Origin: Thraustochytrium sp. TN22
Lineage: Eukaryota; Sar; Bigyra; Thraustochytrida; Thraustochytriidae
Direction: 5' to 3'
DNA: 64,000 bases
NCBI GenBank assembly: GCA_013306675.1
Contig: JABLUY010000031.1
Span: forward strand, 124,001-188,000
This document shows positions 18,644 to 27,626 of the stretch, in pieces. The notes under the pieces are model-generated. The model made no database searches and had not been told where the DNA came from. It saw nothing but the letters and a program-made list of their open reading frames with translations. Each line of letters starts with the position of its first letter. The stretch's first letter is position 1. Both the position numbers and the translations under genes were made by a program.

Positions 18644-20185
18644 TTACAAGACCACCAGCGCGGCGCAAAAGGGCAGGCCCCACGCCACGGCGCACGCCAG
18701 CGCCAAGGCTAGTCGCGCCTCGCCGGGGGCCGCCAGCGCCAGCGAGGCTGGGACCGGCACGTAGGCGCTGGACAGCGGCACGAGGCCGTCCGACGGCATG
18801 GCATACAGAATGGCGCCAGCAATGGCGGACCCAAGGTAGCCCGCAACGTTGATGGCCGCGTGCTCCTCCATGTACGGGTAGGCCGCCTCGACCATGTCGC
18901 CGGCGAAGAAGTTGATGAGCACGCCCTTGCGCGCCAGCGCGTCGCGACGCTTGAGCCAGGCCGCCGCGCAGACGCCGCACGAGACACAGACCAGCGCCGT
19001 CACGTCCAGGCTGCCGACGGCGCTCAAGCCGCCGTGCTCCATTTCGACGAGGATCACGGGCAGCGCGACGGCGTGGTAGAGGCCGACCTTGCTGCCAAAA
19101 CACATGGAGGCGCCTAGCACCGCGCCCCAGAGCCACCGGGGTTGTTCGTGCAAGCTTGGGCCCTGCAGAAACTTGTGCACGACGGCCTCGCGCGCCGGGA
19201 CCAGGCCCAGCGCCAAAAGGCGGCCGGCCAGCGCGCCGTAGGCACCGCAGAGCGCCGTGGTTGCCACCGAGCACGCGGTGGCCGGCACGCTGGCAGCGAT
19301 GAGCCGGAAGAGGACGCGCGGCAGCGCGTGCGCCAGCATGAGGCCCGTGAGCGCCGCGGCCAGCACGGAGCCGCCGCAGGCCGTGCCCGCGACCGCGCCG
19401 GCGAGCAGCGCTAGCGAGCCGAGCTCGGGGCCGGCGCGAGCCTGCACGACGGCCACGCAGACGGCCGCGGGCAGGCAGACCTCCGTGAGCCAGACGTCGA
19501 GCGGGCCGTCCTCGTCAAGTAGCAGCAGGTGCGCTTGCGCCCAGCGCACCAGCGCCACTGCCAGAAAGGCGGGCGTGACCGAGGTGAGCACCGACTGCAG
19601 CGATGGCACGGCGCGCGAGGAGGCGAGCGTTGGCGTGTACGTCCTGCCCAGCGCCTTGGCCAGCGCATGCGTGAACGAGATGGCGCGCGTGGCGGCAGTC
19701 GTCGACACGGAGCCGCCTCCGCCCACGACTGCGGCGCCGCGCTCCATGAGCCACGAAATGGACGTGCCGCCGGTCCCGGTCACCGGCACGCCGGCCTGGA
19801 TGGCCGTCGTGAGCAGGCGCGAGTTGACGCCGCCCGCGCCCACATCCGCGCTTACCGCCACAATGGCGTCCAGGTCGCCCCTGCGCAGCGCGTCGGCCAG
19901 GCGCAGGTCTGAAGTGGCGGCCTGCACGTTCACCTCGTCCATCGCGCCCTCGCGTGCGTGCAGAGCCAGGTCCTCCGGCCCTCGGGTCAGCAGCACTGCC
20001 GGCGTCTGGCCGTGTGCGAAGTCGAGCCCGGATCCGTCCTGTGTGGCGACCATTTGCACGGCGGCGAGCTCCATACCAGCGGCCGCCAGCTGTTGCTCCA
20101 GCAGCGCCACGAACCCACGCAGGTCCGCGTGGCCCTCGGTGGCGCCGCCGCCGCCGCTGCTGCCCACGAGCGCCACGCGCAGCAT
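18644..20185 (-). CDS. Unrecognised polytopic membrane protein with N-terminal soluble domain
   Basis: I do not recognise this 513-aa protein. Residues 1-190 look like a soluble alpha/beta domain with repeated Gly-rich loops: LVGSSGGGGATEGH near the start, VSADVGAGGVNSRLL, VPVTGTGGTSISW and VVGGGGSVSTTAATRA. These suggest a nucleotide- or phosphate-binding fold. Residues about 200-513 are strongly hydrophobic, with roughly eight to ten potential membrane spans, a conserved-looking INFFAGDMVEAAYPYMEEH segment and GYLGSAIAGAIL. The C-terminal half has a faint resemblance to EIIC-like transporters, but I would not name it. The ATG at 20185 opens directly on the Gly-rich motif. The gene is divergent from the coiled-coil gene at 20486. 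Confidence 0.75.
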   Translation of the reverse strand: MLRVALVGSSGGGGATEGHADLRGFVALLEQQLAAAGMELAAVQMVATQDGSGLDFAHGQTPAVLLTRGPEDLALHAREGAMDEVNVQAATSDLRLADALRRGDLDAIVAVSADVGAGGVNSRLLTTAIQAGVPVTGTGGTSISWLMERGAAVVGGGGSVSTTAATRAISFTHALAKALGRTYTPTLASSRAVPSLQSVLTSVTPAFLAVALVRWAQAHLLLLDEDGPLDVWLTEVCLPAAVCVAVVQARAGPELGSLALLAGAVAGTACGGSVLAAALTGLMLAHALPRVLFRLIAASVPATACSVATTALCGAYGALAGRLLALGLVPAREAVVHKFLQGPSLHEQPRWLWGAVLGASMCFGSKVGLYHAVALPVILVEMEHGGLSAVGSLDVTALVCVSCGVCAAAWLKRRDALARKGVLINFFAGDMVEAAYPYMEEHAAINVAGYLGSAIAGAILYAMPSDGLVPLSSAYVPVPASLALAAPGEARLALALACAVAWGLPFCAALVVL

Positions 20186-20485
20186 CTCTCTCGGCTTCGG
20201 CCCGGGGTCGTCGCTGCGTTGCGGCGCTTGGGGAGAGAGCCTGAGCCCGACTCGGACTGCGGCGGAGGGGAGGTTTTTGCTCTGCGCTGCGGCCTCGTGA
20301 GCGTGGCGAGCGAGAACTGCGCGGCAGAGCGTTTTGCACGCCTTTGCACACGTCGCTCTCAGCTCTCAGCATCGCGCATGGACTCGGTGACGGTTAGGTT
20401 GTCCGAAGCACGCGGGCAAGCTGAGCAAGCGGGCAAACCAAATCAAGAACGAAGGAAGAGCGCGGCGGGCAGGCGGGCAGGCGGG

Positions 20486-21148
20486 ATGGCGGCGGCCGGC
20501 GGCGCGGGCGGCGAGGCGCGCGGGCGCACGCTGCGCGCCGTGGAGGCGGCGCTGCGCGCCGAGGTGGCCTTGGCGCGCGAGCGGCTGGAGGACGTGGGCG
20601 CGCGCGTGGCGGCGCCCGTGGCGCCGACGGCCGGCGGCGAGGAGCTGGAGCGCGCGCGGTGCCGCGTGCGCGAGCAGAACGCGGTCACGACGGCGCAGCT
20701 GCGCGAGGCCGAGGCGCTGCTGCAGACGCGCCTTGACGCGGCCAGGGCGCGCGTGCAGAAGCGCAGGAGCGAGTGCAAGGACCTGCGCGCGCTGGCGGAG
20801 GAGCTGGAGAAGGAGCCCGCGCGGCCCGTTGCGGGCGCCGTGCAGGCCGGGACGGGCGCCGCTACGGTGGACGACGCCCTGGACGTGGCCGCCGAGAACC
20901 AGCGCCTGCTGCGGACCGCGCGCGCCTTCCTCGGCAGCCACTATGCAGTCCCGGGGGACGTCACCTTCTGGAAGCGCTTCCTGGGCATGCCGCGGCTCGT
21001 GGACCTTGCCGGCGCGGACGAGGCGTCCCGCGTCGTTAATACCCTGCTCTCGACCGGCCTCTGCGTGGAGCCGGACGACCCGGAGAACCCGGAGGATGGC
21101 GACGACGGGCCGGCCGTTGGGGCCCGCCGCCTGCACCTCGCCCTGTGA
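20486..21148 (+). CDS. Small coiled-coil protein of unknown function
   Basis: Predicted 220-aa protein, not recognised. After a short Gly/Ala leader, residues about 10-125 form an Arg/Glu/Ala-rich coiled coil. A compact C-terminal part follows: ENQRLLRTARAFLGSHYAVP, VTFWKRFLGMPRLVDL, SRVVNTLLSTGLC. The overall shape of coiled coil plus small helical cap recalls kinetochore or tethering subunits, but no family can be assigned. The ATG at 20486 is preferred; the frame is open further upstream, with another ATG at 20378. The last codons and 3' UTR are tandemly duplicated. It is convergent with the F-box gene. Confidence 0.65.
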   Translation: MAAAGGAGGEARGRTLRAVEAALRAEVALARERLEDVGARVAAPVAPTAGGEELERARCRVREQNAVTTAQLREAEALLQTRLDAARARVQKRRSECKDLRALAEELEKEPARPVAGAVQAGTGAATVDDALDVAAENQRLLRTARAFLGSHYAVPGDVTFWKRFLGMPRLVDLAGADEASRVVNTLLSTGLCVEPDDPENPEDGDDGPAVGARRLHLAL

Positions 21149-21474
21149 TCGTTTCTTCGCTTGCTCGCGTGTGTGGCCCCCGTGTACGTGCTTGTGTCTG
21201 TGTGCGTGTAATGTGTACAAGGCAGTGATAATAATTTATGTGAAATAGGACTCTGTGCATGTGCAGCTGCTCCGCAGCGGATGGCGACGACGGGCCGGCC
21301 ACGCCGCCTGCACCTCGCCCTGTGATCGTATCTTCGCTTGCTCGCGTGTATGGCCCCCGTGCACGTGCGTGTGTCTGTGTCCATGTGTGCGTGTAACCTA
21401 AAAGCTATGTGTACAAGGCAGTGATGATAAGTTATGTGAAATAAGACTGTGTGCATGTGCAGCTGCTCCGCAGC
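21094..21474. repeat. Tandem duplication of a gene 3' end, period about 185 bp
   Basis: Copy 1 (21094-21278) begins GGATGGCGACGACGGG inside the last 18 codons of the coiled-coil gene and runs through its stop and 3' UTR. Copy 2 (21279-about 21474) repeats the same order: GGATGGCGACGACGGG, CCTGCACCTCGCCCTGTGATCG, CTTCGCTTGCTCGCGTGT, TGTACAAGGCAGTGAT and GCATGTGCAGCTGCTCCGCAG. It carries a small deletion and an insertion. Confidence 0.95.
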
Positions 21475-21498
21475 TCCGTTTTCGTGATGGCGCTCCGC
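21149..21498. other. Convergent 3' intergenic region
   Basis: It is occupied almost entirely by the 3' UTR duplication described above. The F-box gene ends on the opposite strand at 21499. No other feature is seen. Confidence 0.6.
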
Positions 21499-23088
21499 TC
21501 ACGCGGGAACGAGGACGTGGCCATAGGCGTAGATACCGGAGCAGTCAATGTTGGTCTCGGCCTCAACGCGCTGCGCCGTGGTCTGCGCGCGGTTCTCGGA
21601 GCTGATTAGCTTGGCGCAGAAGAAGCGCGCGAGCCGTGGCTCTGGCAACGGGATGTCAAGCACCGAGCAGGTGCTACCGTCGGCGAGGAAAAACCAGGCC
21701 ACTGGGTGCAGCGGCATGCTGGCTGGGTCGGCGGGGCGCTCAAAGAGGACCACGGAGACCGAGCCGCGGCGGCGCGTCTCCACAATGGGCGGCAGCAAGC
21801 CGGCCTCGACGAGCGCGACGACGCCCTCGAGTGTGTCGAGGCCGTCAAAGTGCGAGACGCACGGCAACGCCTTGAGCGCATCCACGGCGCCAGCCAGCTC
21901 GTATGCACCGGCGCGGCCCGCGCGGCACGGGGCTGTGGCCTGCGGTGCGCACCCAAAAAAGATGGCGCCACAGTTGACCGGACAGGAGAAGTTGCCGCTG
22001 CGGTCCACGACAAGACGGCGCACAGCCGCCAGCGCGCCGCCCGCGGCGTGCGCGCGGTACACGCCCGGCCGCACGAGCTCGAGGTCCTCGCTGTCAACCA
22101 AATGTGCGTCCTCGAAGAGAAGGCGTTCGCCCCTCGCCGCGCCCGCGGCCACGGCGGCGTGTTCGGCCGCCGTGCGGCGCTCGAGATCCTCGATGATCTT
22201 GCGCTGCAACAGGTGCAAGCCCGACCTGTACGCCTGGCGCGCCGCGCGCCGCAGCGAGTAGTACAGACCGAATTTGGCCGTCACCAGCACGTCGAGGCCG
22301 GCTGGGCTCTGCACGAGCGTCACGAACATGGTTTCCAGCTCGTGAGTGCTGGCGCGGTCCAGCAGCTTGGAGCTGATGTCGTAGCACGAGCCCTTGAAGC
22401 AGGCCAGCAACGCCTGGCGCCGCAAGCCCTCATTGCGCTCCTGCAGCAGCTCGCCCTCGTCGACCGGCGCCTCGCCCTGGCGGTCCTCGGCCAGCACGCC
22501 GCACACAAAGACGTTCGTGCTGCGCCGGCTGCAGTAAAAGCTGCGGCTGTCGGCTCGGAACAGGCTGCCGGCCCAGCGCCGCTGCCGCAGCGGCTCGCCC
22601 AGGTCGTCTTGCCCGCCGTCCGCGTAGAAGCCCACCACGTCGAGCGCCTGCGGCGGTCGCGTCTCGAGCGCGCGCGCGCTCTGCGCCCAGCTGCCGGCGA
22701 CGAGCTCGCGGCGCCTCCGCAGCGCGTGCGGCCGCGGCCGGTCATCCACGCAGACGCGCACGCCGCGCTCGAGCGACCGCAGGGGCGCCAGCCCGGCGGC
22801 GCCCAGGCGCTGCAGCACCACGGCCTTCCACAGGTCCTCCTCGGCCGCCACGTCGCGCAGCCTCTTGCACGTGCGTGCGAGCCGCGCCAGGTCGCTCGCC
22901 TCCTGCGCCACGAACTGCGCGATCCAGTACAGCGCCTCCACGGGCAGGTCGGCCAGGCCCGCGCCCTGGCCGTCCTCGTCCTGCTGGTTGGCTGCGTCGC
23001 CCTCGGCGGCCTGCGGCTTGGCGGCGCCGTAGCAGTCCAGGCGCAGCGCGGCCAGCCCCAGCTGCAGGTCGCGCGCCGCCTGCGCCAT
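21499..23088 (-). CDS. F-box protein
   Basis: Predicted 529-aa protein. Residues 45-94 form an F-box (LADLPVEALYWIAQFVAQ...DLARLARTCKRLRDVAAEEDLWKAVV), the segment that binds SKP1 in SCF ubiquitin ligases. The rest has no WD40, LRR or Kelch repeats. It is a single region of mixed structure containing VVGFYADGG, ACFKGSCYDISSKLLDRAS, and a Cys cluster FSCPVNCGAIFFGC. It ends in a segment including SVVLFERPAD and WFFLADGSTCSVLDIPLPE. A substrate-recognition role is inferred from the F-box alone. The ATG at 23088 (GGCCATGG) is preferred; in-frame sequence continues upstream to 23352 but looks non-coding. It is convergent with the coiled-coil gene. Confidence 0.82.
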   Translation of the reverse strand: MAQAARDLQLGLAALRLDCYGAAKPQAAEGDAANQQDEDGQGAGLADLPVEALYWIAQFVAQEASDLARLARTCKRLRDVAAEEDLWKAVVLQRLGAAGLAPLRSLERGVRVCVDDRPRPHALRRRRELVAGSWAQSARALETRPPQALDVVGFYADGGQDDLGEPLRQRRWAGSLFRADSRSFYCSRRSTNVFVCGVLAEDRQGEAPVDEGELLQERNEGLRRQALLACFKGSCYDISSKLLDRASTHELETMFVTLVQSPAGLDVLVTAKFGLYYSLRRAARQAYRSGLHLLQRKIIEDLERRTAAEHAAVAAGAARGERLLFEDAHLVDSEDLELVRPGVYRAHAAGGALAAVRRLVVDRSGNFSCPVNCGAIFFGCAPQATAPCRAGRAGAYELAGAVDALKALPCVSHFDGLDTLEGVVALVEAGLLPPIVETRRRGSVSVVLFERPADPASMPLHPVAWFFLADGSTCSVLDIPLPEPRLARFFCAKLISSENRAQTTAQRVEAETNIDCSGIYAYGHVLVPA

Positions 23089-24009
23089 GGCCGCCAGCGC
23101 GCGCGAGAGCGAGCGCGCGGCGGGCTGGCCACGTGCGACGTTCGGGGTCTGCCCGTGGTTGGGACCAAGCTTGATTCTTGTCCATCCAAAGCAGTGCACT
23201 CCGACCAAACCTAAAAGCCAAGGTCCACGCGCGAGGGGGCGAGCGGCCCGGACGCTGGCTTGCTGGCCGGCCGAGCATGGCATGCAGTGCCGTGGCCACC
23301 GCCTGAGAAAGGCGCCCTCGAGCGTGCGCGAGGCCTCTCTCGATCTTGCCACAGACTGTGATGAGGGTCACCCGTACCTACTCTTCGCCTACGATGTTCA
23401 CGAGTTCACGAAGTTCGCGTCTACTGAATTCGCACATCAACGGCGAGGAGCCCGGCGGAACCGACTAACCGTGTCATCATTTACGTGCCGCATGGCTGGG
23501 CCCGGCTGACTCACCTGGGCCGAGAACCCGTGGCCGACGTTGCAGGCTTTTGCAGTTGCGAGATTATCACAACATCTTGGGTCGCTACCACGGGTCATCA
23601 AGCAAAGAAGAAGCAGCCAACTTGAGCTCGAGCTGGGTCACGGCGAGCCCAACCAACAGTTAAAATAAATAAAAACAACAGCTCTTGCCACTGTTGCCAG
23701 TGCCACTCGACACAAGTCGTTGTCATCACTCCGGCCGAGACGGCGGAATATCCTGGCTCGGATTCGAGTTGCGGCTGTACGACTCCCCTTTGAAGCTAAG
23801 TAAGTGAGTTTGTTTTGCCACGCGGCGCTACCTGCGTCGTCCAAGACAGCAAGCAAGAATCGCAAAAACAGGCAGGCAGACCAAGATCATCCGCCGCGAC
23901 CCTCGCAGGTGGCGCGCCCCGCCTCGCGCCCGGGCCGCGGCGCCTAGGGCGGGCGGGCTCCGGCCGGAGGGCAGCGCCGGGTGCTCGTCGGCGACTCGTC
24001 GGCTGCGAG
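23089..24009. promoter_or_regulatory. Divergent intergenic/promoter region
   Basis: About 0.9 kb lies between the divergent F-box and NiCoT genes. It is less GC-rich than the coding flanks around 23370-23760. I see no gene or structured element. Confidence 0.5.
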
Positions 24010-25314
24010 ATGGTTGTGGATGTTGATGGCGCGGAGCCTGGCGCGCACCGTGGCGACGCCGACGGCGAGACCAAGGTGGCGATGCCCGCCGTAGGCGGGA
24101 CGCGCGCGAGCTTTCGGACGGCGCAAGAGACAGCGAGCCCCTCGCCAATGGCAGTGGTGTGGAGGCTGCTCAAGTCGCGCGCAGGCATTCTGATCGCCGC
24201 CGTGGGCGCGGCCAACGTCCTGCTGTGGACTGCGGCAGCGATCCAGATCCGCACGTACCCGCTGCTCTTTGCGAATATGGTGGTTGCCTTCACGCTCGGG
24301 CTACGGCACGCGCTGGACGCGGACCACATTGCGGCGATCGACAACGTGACGAGGAAACTGGTCCAGCAGGAGACAGCGCCTATCAGTGTGGGCTTCTGGT
24401 TCTCGCTAGGGCATTCGTCCGTGGTGATCGTCGCGGCGCTCATCATTATCGGGTCGCTTGGCGCGGCGTCCGAGAGACTGGACCAGTTCGGTGGCATTGG
24501 CGGCATCGTGGGCGCTTCGGTCAGTACGACATTCTTGATCTTCATTGCCTTGCTCAACGTGCTCTACCTGCGCGTCGTCTACCGTTTGATCCGCGACATG
24601 CGAAAGCACCGCGCGGAGCGGAGCCGCGAGGAGTTTGCCGAGGACCTCAAGGGCGCCTCGGAGCCCTGGGGCGGCCTCGCCCGCTGCATTCAGCCCATGC
24701 TCAAGCTAGTGGACAGGCCATGGAAGATGTACCCCCTGGGCATCCTCTTTGGGCTCGGCTTTGACACCGCGTCCGAGGTTGCCCTGCTCGTGCTGGCCAC
24801 CGCGGACCACGACGCGCCCACATGGTCCGCGGTCTACCTGCCGCTGGCCTTCACCCTGGGCATGTGCTTCGTGGACACCGTTGACGGCATCCTCATGCTG
24901 GGCGCCTACGGGCTCGCGGCCGTCAACCCGGTGCGCAAGCTTTTTTACAATTTCTCCATGACGCTGCTCTCCATCATATTTGCCCTGGTCATTGCGCTCG
25001 TAGTGCTCTTGAACCTCATCGCGGAACAAACCGGCCAGTCGGGGCCTTTTTGGGATGCCATGGCCTCCATCGGCAACTCGTCGGACGTCATCGGCATCGC
25101 CATGGTGTCCATGTTCATCGTCACCTGGGTGCTCGCAGCCATCTTTTACTACGTGCAGGACATTCGCGGTCTGGAGAAGTACGCTGCGGCCGAGCTCGCC
25201 ACCAGCGGCAACGGGAACGACAATGACGCGGACGCCGGCGACGGCGACGATGGTGCGGAGAAGGAAGCCGCGAAGGATGGCCAAGAGGCCACCGGCCGCT
25301 TAGTGCTAGCATAG
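24010..25314 (+). CDS. Nickel/cobalt permease (NiCoT family)
   Basis: Predicted 434-aa high-affinity Ni2+/Co2+ transporter. Family signatures are present in order: LGLRHALDADHIAAIDN (97-112, the metal-selecting RHA...DADH motif), VGFWFSLGHSSVV (127-139), LGFDTASEVALL, and GMCFVDTVDGILMLGAYG. About eight membrane spans are visible from residue 55 to 400, split by a charged cytosolic loop around IRDMRKHRAERSREEF. The C-terminal tail is Asn/Asp/Gly-rich and acidic. Such transporters supply nickel to urease or cobalt to B12 enzymes; neither partner is in this window. The start is uncertain: ATG 24010 is chosen, the frame is open upstream to 23815, and Met47 is another option. Confidence 0.93.
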   Translation: MVVDVDGAEPGAHRGDADGETKVAMPAVGGTRASFRTAQETASPSPMAVVWRLLKSRAGILIAAVGAANVLLWTAAAIQIRTYPLLFANMVVAFTLGLRHALDADHIAAIDNVTRKLVQQETAPISVGFWFSLGHSSVVIVAALIIIGSLGAASERLDQFGGIGGIVGASVSTTFLIFIALLNVLYLRVVYRLIRDMRKHRAERSREEFAEDLKGASEPWGGLARCIQPMLKLVDRPWKMYPLGILFGLGFDTASEVALLVLATADHDAPTWSAVYLPLAFTLGMCFVDTVDGILMLGAYGLAAVNPVRKLFYNFSMTLLSIIFALVIALVVLLNLIAEQTGQSGPFWDAMASIGNSSDVIGIAMVSMFIVTWVLAAIFYYVQDIRGLEKYAAAELATSGNGNDNDADAGDGDDGAEKEAAKDGQEATGRLVLA

Positions 25315-26385
25315 AGCATAAAGGAACGCTTCGGAGACTTGGCGTACGGTGGTTGTACCCACCACTACCCGAGGCACTTTCCTTGCTCCCTCGCTTGCCA
25401 ACGAGGACGTTTCAAAGCTACAGGCTGCCAACGAAGACCAATGGGACGCGTGGATCGCTGAAGCACGAAATAAATCCGGTTCCGGCCTCGCCTTTGGGAG
25501 CTTCCTTTGCTCGCTCGCTTCAAGTTGTTCGCTCGCTCTGCTTGGCGCCCTGTTCGTCCCCAGCCACCCGCGGAACCAATTCAGGGAGCGTGGTGACGTG
25601 GTCCAGCCAGTTCCGAGCCAGCCCACCGCTGCCGCGAGGCGATCTCCACATCAACAGCCGCCAGGCGACTCGGCCCCGGAACTGACTGCGAGATCGTCCG
25701 TCTCGAGGAACCCTGCCAGTGCAGTGCAGTGCAGTGCAGTGCATTGCGTGCAGCGGGACTCGCCGGAGCGCCTCAGCGGCGCCTCACCGCCGGCCACGGA
25801 TGATGAATCCACTCGGTCTCGACGCTCTGTGCGCCGTCAGCTGCGCGTCTTCTACCAGCCTACCAAATTTATGTCAGCTGCTGATTGATCTGACCTGACT
25901 GACACTGACGTGTAAGTTTACTCCTCGCGCAGTCGCCCGCGCGCAAGCCGCGGCTGAGCGTCGTGGACGAGGCCGTTGTGGCGCTGCGATGCGATGCACA
26001 GCGGCGAAGAAGAAGCCGCGCAAGTGGGCGCGATCCGGCGCGCAAGTGGGCGGCGCGGCCGCGCAAGTGCGCAGAAAAGCCGCGCAAGTGCACGGAACGG
26101 CCGGCAGCCTGAGCGCTCTGCTCAGCTGGACTCGGAGCGCTCCTTCTCTCTCGCGCGCGCGCTCGCGCTCCCAGGCGCGCGGCGGCGGCGGCAGAGCCCA
26201 TCGGCGCGCGGCGGCGCGGCAGCGGCGGCGGCGAGCGCGCGGCGCGGCGAGGGCGCCGCCGCGGCGGCCGGCGGCTGCTCCGTGCGGCCGGGGCGCAGCG
26301 CGACGGGCATCGGGATTTTTGAACGGGTGGCGCCGCGCCGCCCTGAGGAGGACCGCGCGGCGGCGCGCGCGGGCCGGCGGGCGCG
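25315..26385. promoter_or_regulatory. Intergenic/promoter region upstream of the CAMK-like kinase
   Basis: It contains the transporter 3' UTR, a short GTGCA repeat (25721-25742) and GCG-rich sequence close to the kinase start. A 179-codon open frame at 25349-25888 begins with GTG, has no family motifs and is not supported. Confidence 0.5.
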
Positions 26386-27570
26386 ATGGAGCAGGAGCTG
26401 AAGCAGCTGCTGCTCAAGGATGGGCTGGTGCTGGGCCCGCAGATCGGCAAGGGCAGCTTCGGGACGGTGTTCAGATGCACGGACGTCAAGACTCAGATTG
26501 CTTACGCGGTCAAGAAGGTGGACCTGCGCGTGCTGCGCATGCAGCCGCACTTCATGATGGATAGGCTGAAGCGAGAGTGCTCGGTGCTGCAGGAGCTGCA
26601 GCACCCGTCGGTGATCCGGCTCTACAAGACGATGGAGACCGCGGACGCGCTGCTCATGGTGATGGAGATGGTCTTGGGCATGGAGCTCTTCGAGATGATC
26701 ATCGCCGTGTCGGGCTTGGGCGAGAGCGAGGCCTGCGCGGTCTTCATCCAAATCGCCTCGGCACTCGCCTACATGCACAACCTGGGCGTCGTGCATCGTG
26801 ACATCAAGCCGGAGAACATCCTCGTGCAGGGGACGACCGGAAGCGAAGCGGACCTGGGGGGCGCCGGCGTGGTCTTCCAAGACGCCTTCAAGCACCTCAA
26901 GCCGCGTGTCAAGCTCATCGACTTTGGACTCAGCAAGGTCCTCGGCGCCGATCGCGGCGGGTCCATGGCCAAGAGCCTCGTGGGCACGCCACGCTACGTG
27001 GCGCCCGAGGTGCTGGAGATCGGCGAGCGCCAGCGAGCGCGCCAGCAGGCGCGCTCGCTGGCGCCCGACCCGGAAGAGGAGCTTGCGGATCACCTCTCCT
27101 ACAGTGAGAAGGTGGACTGCTACTCCTCCGGCGTGCTCCTGCACGTGACGCTAGCTGCCTGCTTCCCTCAGTTCGAGGCGGGTCAAAAGGTAGTCTTCAC
27201 GGACCCGCGCATCTCGCGCGTGTCGAGCTCCGCCAAGGACCTTATCGCGCGCCTCATGGACCCCAACCCGGACACGCGCTTCACCATGGTGCAGGCGCTC
27301 TGCCATCCGTGGGTGGCCAAGCACCACCCGCGCGCAGCGCAGGCAGCGCTCACCATCGCGCGCGTCCCGGTGCCGCCCAGCCCGGAGTGCTCGCCCGTGC
27401 ACTCGCCATCCGCCTCGCCCCACTTTCCGCCGCTGCCCACACGCATCTCGGTCGTCGACCACATGAGCGGCGCGCTATCGCCCGAGTCTTCCTTGGTCGC
27501 CTCGCAGCCTGCGCAGTTCTCCGCCGGCTCGGGCCAAGGCGCTCAGGTGCCGCAACAGCAGACGCGGGCG

Positions 27571-27626
<56 letters not shown>

